Shown here: one piece after another, positions 44,478 to 53,200 of the stretch
How positions within the stretch are numbered: the first letter of the stretch is position 1
Layout: every line of letters begins with the position of its first letter
Assembly: GCA_032622095.1 (NCBI GenBank)
Contig: CP136067.1
Location: 128,419,990 to 128,483,989, forward strand
Source of the DNA: Siphonodentalium dalli
Lineage: Eukaryota > Mollusca > Scaphopoda > Gadilida > Siphonodentaliidae
Reading direction: 5' to 3'
Length of the DNA: 64,000 bases
Notes under the pieces: model-generated
Told to the model about the DNA's origin: nothing
The model's input: the letters and a program-made list of their open reading frames with translations, nothing else
The model's database searches: none
Program-made: the position numbers and the translations under genes

Positions 44478-44877
44478 TAACCCTTTACCCAACAAACCGG
44501 CCAAAACCGGCCAAATAAAGCTTCAACAGCCTAAAATATCTTCGGTCTGTCTCAATAGAACCATACAAATATGGATATCATTGGAACCGGCTCCTTGACC
44601 ACATTGTGATAGTTACAGTTATGCCCTGTGCCAATGCATTCTCTTATATATGCGAGTCGACCATAGGTCGCCTCGCATATATAAGAGAATGCATTGGCCT
44701 AAAAAAAATCTTTTTTTAATACTTTTTACCATTTTTTCTTACATTCTTTAACAATTTTATAATTTTTAATGTGTTAAGCCAATGCATTCTCTGATATATG
44801 CGAGGCTCCCTGTGGTCGACTCGCATATATAAGAGAATGCATTGGCACAGGGCCCTTCTGTTGGGTAAAGGGTTAAC
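44478..44877 (+). mobile_element. Family B element, complete copy closing array 2
   Basis: Left TTAACCCTTTACCCAACAAA in the satellite's GGGTTAA; right CTTCTGTTGGGTAAAGGGTTAA near 44877. Full interior with two hairpin parts and the T-rich spacer. This intact copy is the likely source of the truncated ones upstream. Confidence 0.85.
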
Positions 44878-45000
44878 ACAATACATAATAAACTAGGCCT
44901 ATATTATTAGACTAGTTTATTTTGTCACATTTGGTTTTCAACATTAATGTTTTGAAGCGGAACAAAGCACTGAAGGTCTGGAACCCTGAACTGATCTTTA
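44878..45000. other. Short unique stretch with a small hairpin
   Basis: AATAAACTAGGCCTATATTATTAGACTAGTTTATT forms a small stem near 44886-44922. Nothing else was seen. Confidence 0.5.
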
Positions 45001-45519
45001 TCGCTTTCTATACTAAATATTAATTGACGAGTAGTTATCCATGATAAATTGTTCAGATAATAAGTTCAATCCTTTATACTAAATATTCATTGACCAGTAG
45101 TTATCCCTCAGAAAATGTTCAGATAATAAGTTCAACCCTTTCTATACTAAATACTCATTGGAGAGTAGTTATCCCTCAGAAAATGCTCATATAATAAGTT
45201 CAACCATTTCTATTCTAAATATTCATTGACGAGTTGTTATCCCTCAGAAAATGTTCAGATAATAAGTTCAACCCTTTCTATACTAAATATTCATTGACGA
45301 GTAGTTATCCACGATAAATGTTCAGATAATAAGTTCAATATAATTATGTTGAACTTATTATTTGAAACTATCCCACCAATGAATATGATTCATTCTACAC
45401 TTTTCTATTGTTTGTCGTCTGCCCATATTTCCTGATCATCCCTCCGGATGAATAATAAACCATTCCAACGTATACTTTTATGACTGATTGGGAGAATCCA
45501 TTTAGTATAACATGGGTTA
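45001..45519 (-). mobile_element. Family D element, inverted copy next to lectin exon 1
   Basis: About five inverted monomers (TTTCTATACTAAATATTCATTG ... CAGATAATAAGTTCAA) are followed by a head-to-head junction at TATAATTATGTTGAACTTATT. The reversed core then ends GAGAATCCATTTAGTATAAC and GGGTTAA at 45519. It stops 14 bp short of the exon 1 boundary. Confidence 0.78.
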
Positions 45520-45532
45520 AATTAATACATAC

Positions 45533-45575
45533 CGGAACAGACGGCCACGATGCCGACGAGCACAAGAAAGTACAT
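45533..45575 (-). CDS. Lectin gene exon 1: signal peptide
   Basis: The exon runs from an ATG (45575-45573) to a donor GTATGT (45532-45527). It encodes 14 residues, MYFLVLVGIVAVCS, plus the first base of the next codon (phase 1). The strongly hydrophobic stretch ending in a small residue is a typical secretory signal, with cleavage probably close to the exon end. The dangling G joins the AT that opens the exon at 30108 to make Asp15. A TATA-like box lies about 85 bp upstream of the ATG. A family D element begins about 14 bp downstream, so the donor is almost at a transposon boundary. The link to exon 2 across 15.4 kb rests on phase agreement and on the lectin exon lacking its own signal. Another acceptor in the intron is the main alternative. 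Confidence 0.62.
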
Positions 45576-45633
45576 TCTCTCACGAAAGCAGGTTTCCCTC
45601 TCGGATGAACTCTCCAGATCCACTCCCGCAGAT

Positions 45634-46129
45634 GTAATGTTCCGGTGATTTCATTCCGCTTTTATGAAGCTTTGTGTACATGGATTGGGGGCAAGGAACT
45701 TGAGTTCCATTTGCCGTATTTGATGTTCAATTCCGTAATTCTATGTCACTTGTAGGTACACAGTTTTAAGGTGTTGAAATCGGAATTTCTATTTAATTTG
45801 CCATTGAAACTAAAACCGGATATATTTGACTTTGTTTAACTTTAATGCGCATTCGTGTGCTTTGAACTCAGGGTTTTTTATATTAGAGGTAATAGCGTTT
45901 ATTTCCAAACATCAATAATTGACTCGTCTTTGTGGTTAATGTTTACTATGGCCTTGGGAGGAACATCGTAGCTTGGTCACTGAGAAATATTAACGTGGCT
46001 ACAATTCTCTACCTACTACGTTATTTCTGCTGTCTAATATCTCTAAATACTACTATATTTACCAAGTTTGATCTTTTCAGTTATGATATATCACTCCAAT
46101 TAATACACAATTAATTATATATATAACTA
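45634..46129. other. Upstream of the lectin gene; no exon recognised
   Basis: Beyond the TATA-like box the sequence is AT-rich with short frames only. No clear proximal motif beyond the core promoter candidate. Confidence 0.4.
45656..45667 (-). promoter_or_regulatory. TATA-like core promoter element for the lectin gene
   Basis: On the minus strand the sequence TTCATAAAAGCGG lies about 85 bp upstream of the ATG at 45575. A start site about 30 bp downstream of it would fall near 45630, giving a 5' UTR of roughly 55 nt. The motif (ATAAAA rather than TATAAA) is an imperfect match. Support comes from its position alone. Confidence 0.35.
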
Positions 46130-46640
46130 GATGTAATTGGCTTGGTTCTTGGTTGTTGTTGTTGTTGTTGGGTTTCGGTGGTTCCTTCGCTCCCTTTGTG
46201 TACTTCGCAAAGCAAGCGAAGGAACAGCTGAAAGCGAAAAAACAACAAAATGTCCCACGAAAGAATTGAACGAAGCGAAAAAAACAAACGAAGCAAGCGA
46301 AATAACAATGATGTTTTTTCGCTTTCGTCGCTTGATTTTCTCGCTTGATTCGTTTGATTTTTTCGCTTCCTTCGAAACCGAAATAATTGAAATTGTTTCG
46401 CTTGATTCGCCGCGAAGGAACCGAAGCAAGCGAATAAACCAAACGAATGAAGCGAAAAAAAGTATGTGGCGGAAACAGGACACCATAGTAATGACATATT
46501 GATTAGTAGCACATTTCGTCATTTATGTCGCTTCGGCGTACGCCATTAGCTTGTGGCGCCTTCGGCGCGCCGAAACATGGGCTAATATCTCACATTTTGG
46601 CGCTTTCGGCTCGCTACTAATGGCGCATGCTTTAGCGCGC
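46130..46640. repeat. AGCGAA/TTCGCTT-dense foldback region
   Basis: Many AAGCGAA, GAAGCGA, TTCGCTT and GCTTGATT(C/T) words occur in both orientations between 46140 and 46460, making a loose palindrome. They are followed by GGCGC/GCGCC-rich sequence with TTCGGC repeats to 46640. It starts with (GTT)n near 46152. Long frames on both strands result from the symmetry and from missing stop words. Confidence 0.65.
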
Positions 46641-46741
46641 GCCGAAAGCGCTCTTAGAAAGTGGCCCTAATAGTATTCCACACATATAGACAAAGCAATA
46701 TAAACTATCCGCAAGTTTACTTGACGCGCCGTGCGTTGCTT

Positions 46742-47670
46742 GAGTGACTCCTGGTGGTGCGGAACAAACTGAGCGACTCCTGATGGTGCAGAACAAACTG
46801 AGCGACTCCTGATGGTGCAGAACAAACTGAGTGACTCCTGGTGGTGCAAAACAAACTGAGCGACTCCTGGTGGTGCAAAACAAACTGAGCGACTCTTGGT
46901 GGTGCAGAACAAACTGAGCGACTCCTGGTGGTGCATAACAAACTGAGTGACTCCTGGTGGTGCAGAATAAACTGAGCTACTCCTGGTGGTGCATAACAAA
47001 CTGAGCTACTCCTGGTGGTGCAGAACAAACTGAGCTACTCCTGGTGGTGCAGAACAAACTGAGCGACTCCTGGTGGTGCATAACAAACTGAGCTACTCCT
47101 GGTGGTGCAGAACAAACTGAGCGACTCCTGATGGTGCAGATCAAACTGAGCGACTCCTGATGGTACAGAACAAACTGAGCTACTCCTGGTGGTGCAGAAC
47201 AAACTGAGCGACTCCTGGTGGTGCAGAACAAACTGAGCGACTCCTGGTGGTGCAGAATAAACTGAGCTACTCTTGGTGGTGCATAACAAACTGAGTGACT
47301 CCTGATGGTGCAGAACAAACTGAGCTACTCCTGGTGGTGCAGAATAAACTGAGCTACTCCTGGTGGTGCAGAACAAACTGAGCGACTCCTGGTGGTGCAG
47401 AACAAACTGAGCGACTCCTGGTGGTGCAGAATAAACTGAGCTACTCTTGGTGGTGCAGAACAAACTGAGTGACTCCTGATGGTGCAGAACAAACTGAGCT
47501 ACTCCTGGTGGTGCAGATCAAACTGAGCGACTCCTGGTGGTGCAGAACAAACTGAGCGACTCCTGGTGGTGCAGAACAAACTGAGCGACTCCTGATGGTG
47601 CAGATCAAACTGAGCGACTCCTGGTGGTGCAGAACAAACTGAGCGACTCCTGGTGGTGCAGAACAAACTA
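46742..47670. repeat. 29-bp minisatellite, ~32 units
   Basis: Unit GAGCGACTCCTGGTGGTGC+AGAACAAACT with recurring variants (GAGCTACTCC, GAGTGACTCC, CTGATGGTG, GCATAACAAA, GCAGATCAAA, GCAGAATAAA). The period is not a multiple of three, and the minus strand reads open in all frames (Ser/Val/His/Gln/Glu-rich), which creates several overlapping false ORFs. Confidence 0.93.
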
Positions 47671-48494
47671 TTTGAAATTTGCCTTGGTGGAGGGCGCTAA
47701 CAAGATGGTGAATAGAATCGAATAGAATTTAGAATAGACTTGTATTAGATATACGACTCCTAACGCTCTTCCTCCGCTTGCTACGCTTCGAGCCTCTCAG
47801 GAACGTTCGGGGCGTAGCACGTAGGACAAATCTATATGAGATCGCTTGAAGTTTCATAGCCGATCTGTTCTAAAAAATAATAGTCCGTAAAAATGTCCTA
47901 AATTGTTGTAAGCATTATAACAGAAAAATAGAAATAAAATCAATATTAATTGAAGTGTTGTCTTCGAATCATATTTATTATTTTGTACCCCGGAAACTGT
48001 ATACAACTAAGGAAGAGACAGACTATGTAGACTAAGCATGTATATATGTATAGACATATCTGTCTTCCAAATTACATGGAGCTTAAACACCCAATGCAGT
48101 AACCGGAACGGGGTATAGCAGCGGAACACACCCAATGCAGTAACCGGAACGGGGTACATCAGCGGAACACGTTATAGCGGATCAGCCGAAAATATACGTG
48201 ATTGGAAAATAATTTGTTGGGTGTCTGGACTATTTCGTTTCGATTACTTTTTGTGGATTACCAAGAGGGATGTGAAAACACGCATATTTCCGTTGTCCAA
48301 AGAGCGGTAGACAACAAATAAGAGGGTTTTAACTTAAAATGTTTATTTTGTAATTGTTTAGTATTGTCACGATGTTTGTTGACAACTTGACACATACGAA
48401 TGATGGTCGTTGCAATTATTTTTCATTTGTTTCCCTAGTATTCTGCAATTTTTTTTAGAAAAAAAAGACTAATTTGGTGTCAAATCTGACAGTG
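47671..48494. other. No gene; one 40-bp direct duplication
   Basis: CACCCAATGCAGTAACCGGA+ACGGGGTA is repeated directly at about 48088 and 48128, followed by CAGCGGAACAC in both. Otherwise AT-rich DNA without a credible frame. Confidence 0.5.
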
Positions 48495-48757
48495 GATCTT
48501 TATCCCTACTAATTACTCATTGACGAGTAGTTACTTAATACTCATCGATGAGGAATTAATAAATACTCATTGACGAATAGTTCCCTCAGAAAATGTTCAG
48601 ATAATAATTAAGTTTATCTTCTGAACATTTCCTTCCAATAAATAGGATTCCTTCTGCACTTGTATGATCTGTCGTCTGCTTATATTCTAGATAAAGAATA
48701 GACCATAAATAATATACTTGTATAACAGCGTAGAGTATATAGTATACAGTGGGTTAA
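48495..48757 (-). mobile_element. Family D element, short inverted copy
   Basis: Three degenerate monomer pieces (ACTCATTGACGAGTAGTTA) are followed by AGTTTATCTTCTGAACATTTCC, core sequence (TGATCTGTCGTCTGCTTAT) and a decayed end ATATAGTATACAGTGGGTTAA. Confidence 0.65.
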
Positions 48758-49142
48758 GGCTACGTTCATACGCTGGCAAGTTTGCACGGTATGTTTGCGG
48801 GCATTTCGTCATAGAAAACCACATGGTGCCAGAATATGAACGGAAATGTGCACATAACATGCATCTTTACCAATTAAAGCGAAAGACATGAGAAGTAACA
48901 TTTATGTAGTTCCACGTGTAACAGTGCTACTGGAATTTGCCTGCAAATACCTGCATTATTTATTCTTGCGAGATTATTGCATGATATTTACAGGCAAATT
49001 CCAGAGATTTTACTTCGCACGTAGTTAGCTGTGGCACAGATGCACTTTATGTGTTTGTTTCCGTTCATATTATAGCACCATGTCGTTTTCTACGACAAAA
49101 AAAACCAAACCGTGCAAACTTGCCAGTGTATGAACTTACCCT
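48755..49142. mobile_element. Foldback element, ~388 bp
   Basis: TTAAGGCTACGTTCATACGC and TGGCAAGTTTGCACGG are mirrored by CCGTGCAAACTTGCCA and GTGTATGAACTTACCCTAA. Inner pairs CACCATG/CATGGTG and CTGGAATTTGCCTG/CAGGCAAATTCCAG continue the stem. Its left end abuts or overlaps the TTAA of the family D copy. No ORF. Confidence 0.78.
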
Positions 49143-49781
49143 AAATGAGCGAGTCTGTTTGGGTCACATAGACTTAAGTTGGTCCCAAAGAGTTGGCGTA
49201 CATACGACCCTGGTCTTGATACAAAAAAAATATGTTAATTGATCCAACTAGAACTGTTCTATAGAAAACATTAAACTAGTTCCATTTATATCCACAGACG
49301 CAAGTAATTTAATTTTTCTTTGAATTTGATTAAAAAGTGGGTGTTCCGGGGGGATGAAGATCCGCCCTATATATGGGACTGTCTCTGCCTCTAAGTCGAT
49401 GTTGTTCAATTCATATGACGAAAAGAACTAATTGACATTGCATTGATTAATTTCGCTGCATTTTCCAAATATTAATTAATATATCCGTGTCGCCATAAAG
49501 TAAATATCCCGGTAAAATCCACCCATATATAATTAATACACCCCGCGCGGGGTCACAGACACGGGTGCGTCTATCGTGGGATATTCAAAGCCAGTTTCTC
49601 GACAAAAAATGTTACCATTCTGGTTTCAAATTCTTTTTCTCACTGTCAGATGTTCGTGTGAGTAAATTTATCTTTATTTCTGTCAGTATGCCATAGCAAT
49701 GTTTCGCCTCGCATTTATGACGGGTCCCATGCATGTAAATTCGGAATGAAATATTTTCGACGCGCGAAACTGCATGAATGG
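49143..49781. other. No gene recognised
   Basis: AT-rich DNA with no convincing frame, repeat or hairpin. Nothing seen. Confidence 0.4.
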
Positions 49782-50247
49782 TTAAATATGCATAATCTGA
49801 ATAAACGCTCCCAAATTGCTATTTCCTTTGCTTCGGGGGTAAAACATATTTGATTCGAGTCGAGGAACCCACCCATCAAAGCTCAGAGTGATCACATATC
49901 GATTTTTTTAAATCTTTTATTTTTCACCACCAATAATTTTTAGTAAAAGCAGTAAAAGTCCACGAGAAGACGGTCTCGGACCAAATTGCGGATGAATATG
50001 GATAACTCCAAAATCAATTGGCTTTTTTGTGTCAGATATTTGACAAACCGTCAAAATTTCGTTGTCAAAATGTTGATAAATAACAGGTTTTGGGCAATTT
50101 TATACTATGTATTTTACTGTGGCTACCTTTATTTTTTGGGCAATTAATCGATCCTGATAACTGAAGCGGCATTTCAAAAAATGTTGTTGTTGTTGTTGTT
50201 GGAATCTGATGAAATGGGGACCATCGAATCGGATTGAGTACCTTTAA
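49782..50247 (+). mobile_element. Family A element, 466 bp, with (GTT)n
   Basis: TTAA-ATATGCATAATCTGAATAAA (decayed left) and CGGATTGAGTACCT-TTAA. It contains TTGTTGTTGTTGTTGTTGG near 50182, as in the copies ending at 59830 and (inverted) starting at 55174, and GGCATTTCAAAAAATG beside it. Confidence 0.8.
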
Positions 50248-50684
50248 CCATATTTCGCACGTCGATTACAATGTTTCGCTTATCAGGAATCGATTCAATT
50301 TCGCCGCCTGTTGGACACTTCCAATCTATCAGCCCCGCTATATGCTTGTAATTTTCGCAACTATTGGCAACATCAATCAAATATTTTATCGAAAGTGGGG
50401 AAATGAGCGATTTTTTTTTGGTCTAAAACCTATAAATTTCACACTTAGTTCTCGTCGGAAATTCAATCTACATACATCTATCAGAATAATGTCAACCTAT
50501 ATTGTTTGGGTGAATTTTCTAACTTGCTGCGCCAGGCATGACATTTGATGAACGTTGAGGAATGAGACACCCCTAAACTGCCATTATTGTATTTTTTGCA
50601 TAGCTAACTTTTCATAGCACATTTAGTTGCTGGATACTCAGAAAGTCATATCATTTTCCAACCATTTTAAATGTTACGCACCAA
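50248..50684. other. No gene recognised
   Basis: A + ORF spans 50234-50548, starting inside the family A end, without domain features. Nothing else was seen. Confidence 0.4.
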
Positions 50685-51312
50685 AGTGAGACAAACGCTC
50701 TTTTTTTAATATACCAGATATAGAAGGGACGCTCGTTATTTTTCACATTCCAGATATAGAAAAAGGAACGCTCTTTATTGTTCCATATACTGAAGAAAAT
50801 CGGGACCCAAATTTTTTTCTGAATTCTATGACTTGAATATGTGTTCATGCGGCATGTAAAGTCCGTATTAATATGTGTTCATGTGGCATGTAAAGTCCGT
50901 ATTAAATATGTGTTCACGTGGCATGTAAAGTCCGTATTAAATATGTATTCATGTGGCATGTAATGTCCGTATTAAATATGTGTTCATGTGGCATGTAAAG
51001 TCCGTATTAATATGTGTTCATGTGGCATGTAAAGTCCGTATTAAATATGTGTTCATGTGGCATGTAAAGTCCGTATTAATATGTGGCATGTAAAGTCCGT
51101 ATTAAATATGTGTTCATGTGGCATGTAAAGTCCGTATTAATATGTGTTCATGTGGCATGTAAAGTCCGTATTAAATATGTGTTCATGTGGCATGTAAAGT
51201 CCGTATTAATATGTGTTCATGTGGCATGTAAAGTCCGTATTAAATATGTGTTCATGTGGCATGTAAAGTCCGTATTAATATGTGTTCATGTGGCATGTAA
51301 AGTCCGTATAAA
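50685..51312 (+). repeat. ACGCTCTT-type element with 34/35-bp minisatellite
   Basis: The head has AAACGCTCTTTTTTTAATAT and GGGACGCTC/GGAACGCTCTTTATT blocks, also seen at 15360, 15990 and 52010. It is followed by about 14 units of ATATGTGTTCATGTGGCATG+TAAAGTCCGTATTA(A). Units of 34 and 35 bp largely alternate. The + ORF over it is a repeat translation. Confidence 0.85.
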
Positions 51313-51630
51313 AGGGTTTTTGCACGTATGTATCGACCGATGGTCCCCGGAACAGGATCAGGAATCAGGATGTAACAAAACGAGCATAAAATCAAGAGCT
51401 TTAACCTTGTGGTCACTGAATACTGTTTGAATGGTAGTTACTTGGAATGCATGTGTAGAGATGTTCAGCTATACATTTTATATAGTACATTCGATCACTA
51501 TATATATATGCATATATATATATATATATATATCAGCATCATGATGTGTGTTGAACATATATCAGTGGACAGCCCTACAAATGGAACATCCGAATGGTTC
51601 TCTGCATGTCGTCTGCTCACAATGTCTTAA
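51313..51630. other. No gene recognised
   Basis: A (TA)n-rich tract lies at about 51502-51532. Nothing else was seen. Confidence 0.4.
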
Positions 51631-51730
51631 CCCATTCTTTACTAAATGGATTATCCATTCCACTATAACATGATACATTGTAATTGTCTATTATTAATTT
51701 GGAGGGGTGTTGTATTCTGAGTCCCATCCA
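51631..51730 (+). mobile_element. Family D core fragment
   Basis: TTAACCCATTCTTTACTAAA+TGGATTATCC and GTCTATTATTAATTTGGAGG match the core's outer end at 40117 and 9395. No satellite follows. Confidence 0.55.
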
Positions 51731-51831
51731 TTAAAGATCCACAGTCCGATTTGACGCCAATGGAACTTCTAAGCCACTTTTCCGCTTACCAGGCAAACGA
51801 AACTGAACACACAAAATATACTTGCACTCAC

Positions 51832-51883
51832 CTTTATTCGTATAATGCAGGCGCCGTGAACACCCTCGTGCAAACCAATCCAT
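51832..51883 (-). CDS. Weak candidate first exon upstream of the lectin gene
   Basis: On the minus strand an ATG (51883) opens 17 codons (MDWFARGCSRRLHYTNK) ending in phase 1 at a consensus donor AAAG/GTGAGTG. Phase 1 would fit the acceptor of lectin exon 2 at 30108, so an alternative first exon is possible, but the peptide is basic and not a signal sequence. It may instead belong to another gene or be chance. Confidence 0.2.
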
Positions 51884-52740
51884 AAGTTATACGTAGAAAG
51901 CTATCACAAACGCCGGAATACCCGTGTATATACCTTGCATGTATTACCGTGTCACAGCAAAATTAATTCCTGGCTGTTTTCAATCGTTCGCACACACACA
52001 CGAGACAAACGCTCTTCGTTTTTTATCATTTCGGGAATAGAATAACAAGGAACACTCTTTATTTTTCATTGCGGAAAAAAAGCGGAGATCCGATTTTGTT
52101 CTAAATTTTATGATTAGAATGGGTCTTTTTGTGATATATAAAGTCCCTATACACGTATTTGACTTATTTATCGATCTATATTGGTTCCAGAAACATGACC
52201 GAGAGGTAAATCAAGCAAGTATCCTGTCTGACTTCAAACCACAATTTGGCTTTCAGCCTATGAACTGAACCTTTGGAAATTATGTCACGTGACGTCACGC
52301 GAAGGGCACAAGTTGGTTCCATATTATGTGGACGCAAATTGCAACGCTAATATGAATCGTACGTGACACTTAGTGGAGCAACCACACATGCTGTGCCTCA
52401 AATTTGCCTTTTATCGGCGACATATATAGCGCTAAGAATAATTTATGTAACATCACGCAGTGGTCACGAAGGAGAGGACGTGCCAACTTGACAAGACGTG
52501 TCGTGGATTGCGCAATCTTGTCTGGATTCTGGCCCACAAATCCAAAATGACGTCAGAAACCATGTCATGACGTCTTCATTTTTCGTTTTCATTAAGTTAA
52601 CCAAATAAATTGGTCTAATTGAAATTAATCACAACCCAAAGGGTTGTTTTACAGTAACATAAGCGACGCAAGTATAGTTGTGACGTCAGTAATTTCTATA
52701 CCCTATCAACATGAAAAAATTGTTTTTACATCCGGGCGAT
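51884..52740. other. No gene; ACGCTCTT-type repeat remnant at 52005-52180
   Basis: GAGACAAACGCTCTTCG and GGAACACTCTTTATTTTTCA repeat the head of the element at 50685, with TGTGATATATAAAGTCCC like a single decayed minisatellite unit. The rest shows only short frames. Confidence 0.5.
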
Positions 52741-53200
52741 TCAGACCTATGGGGCCCTATGGTGGCCGCCATGTTGGAATAGAATTGTCAAATTAATAAA
52801 ACGAATTTATTTTTCTTCTTCGACCAGCCTCCCTATAGCAACACTATTAAATTTGAAAAACAAAATCAACCTTATTCAAAATTAAATGCTTAATGTGGAT
52901 TTAGCTGACGCGGGCGCATATCATTCGGCAAACCTCGCCAGATTCCGTACCGTTACAGTTAGAATATTACGTCCCCTGGCAGGCCATAGCAACGTTGGAA
53001 ATGATGACGTAATTTCGTTACAAAATGGTGGCGCTCTCTTGTTTGCGAAATTTGAAATGGAATTGCTTGTTATTGTTATCGCTCGTATTTTAAATGTACA
53101 ACGGTATCACAGCACGTAAGCGTTGAGAACAAACGAGAAACCACAAGCGAAGATAGCACTACGAGCCAATTACTGAAATGACTTTAGAGTCAAAGCAGTC
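52741..53200. promoter_or_regulatory. Possible TATA-less promoter region
   Basis: Locally richer in CpG, with GGTGGCCGCCATGTTGG at 52760-52776 (a GCCGCCAT/ATGGCGGC-type motif often found at start sites of broadly expressed genes). A + frame at 52886-53119 is open for 77 codons but has no recognised domain. Inference only. Confidence 0.2.

Larger units (their letters stand above)
40117..44480 (+). repeat. Family D element 2: core plus satellite array with ~1.2-kb higher order
   Basis: The core starts TTAACCTTTTCTATACTAAA at 40117 and leads into 68-bp monomers at about 40262. Two main monomer types occur: CATTTCCTATGGGATAACTA and a 65-bp CAGTTCCTCGGGTGTAACTA with TACAGAAAGAGTTAAA. From 42328 a large block recurs at 43556. 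Anchors CCCTTTACCCAACAAACCGG lie at 42098, 43326 and 44484, giving periods of 1228 and 1158 bp. The shorter period lacks one ~68-bp monomer (the ATGGAGCAATTACTCATCAG unit). Each period contains part or all of a family B element. No coding sequence. Confidence 0.9.
22514..45633 (-). other. Five-exon secreted C-type lectin / PAN-like gene (whole locus)
   Basis: Minus-strand gene model built by hand from splice sites, phases and domain content. Exons are 45533-45575 (start codon), 29955-30108, 26047-26288, 24840-24923 and 22514-22746 (stop codon). Intron phases are 1, 2, 1, 1 and every junction completes a codon in frame. The predicted product has 251 residues: signal peptide 1-14, C-type lectin-like domain about 19-146, linker 147-174, Cys-rich PAN/Apple-like domain about 204-244. 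It is expected to be secreted. A binding or immune role is usual for this family but is inferred. Introns hold family A, C and D elements, a 49-bp minisatellite and a Helitron-like array. The 5' end rests on a TATA-like box near 45660. I saw no clear polyadenylation signal after the stop. Additional or alternative exons in the 15.4-kb first intron cannot be excluded. Confidence 0.75.

Noticed and set aside
46077..46522. Four overlapping 121-133-codon ORFs on both strands
   Set aside because: They arise from the AGCGAA/TTCGCTT symmetry; no domain, and mutually exclusive.
52886..53119. Resemblance of DAGAYHSANL to the end of an immunoglobulin domain
   Set aside because: The key Cys is Ser, no partner Cys or Trp precedes it, and there is no splice support.
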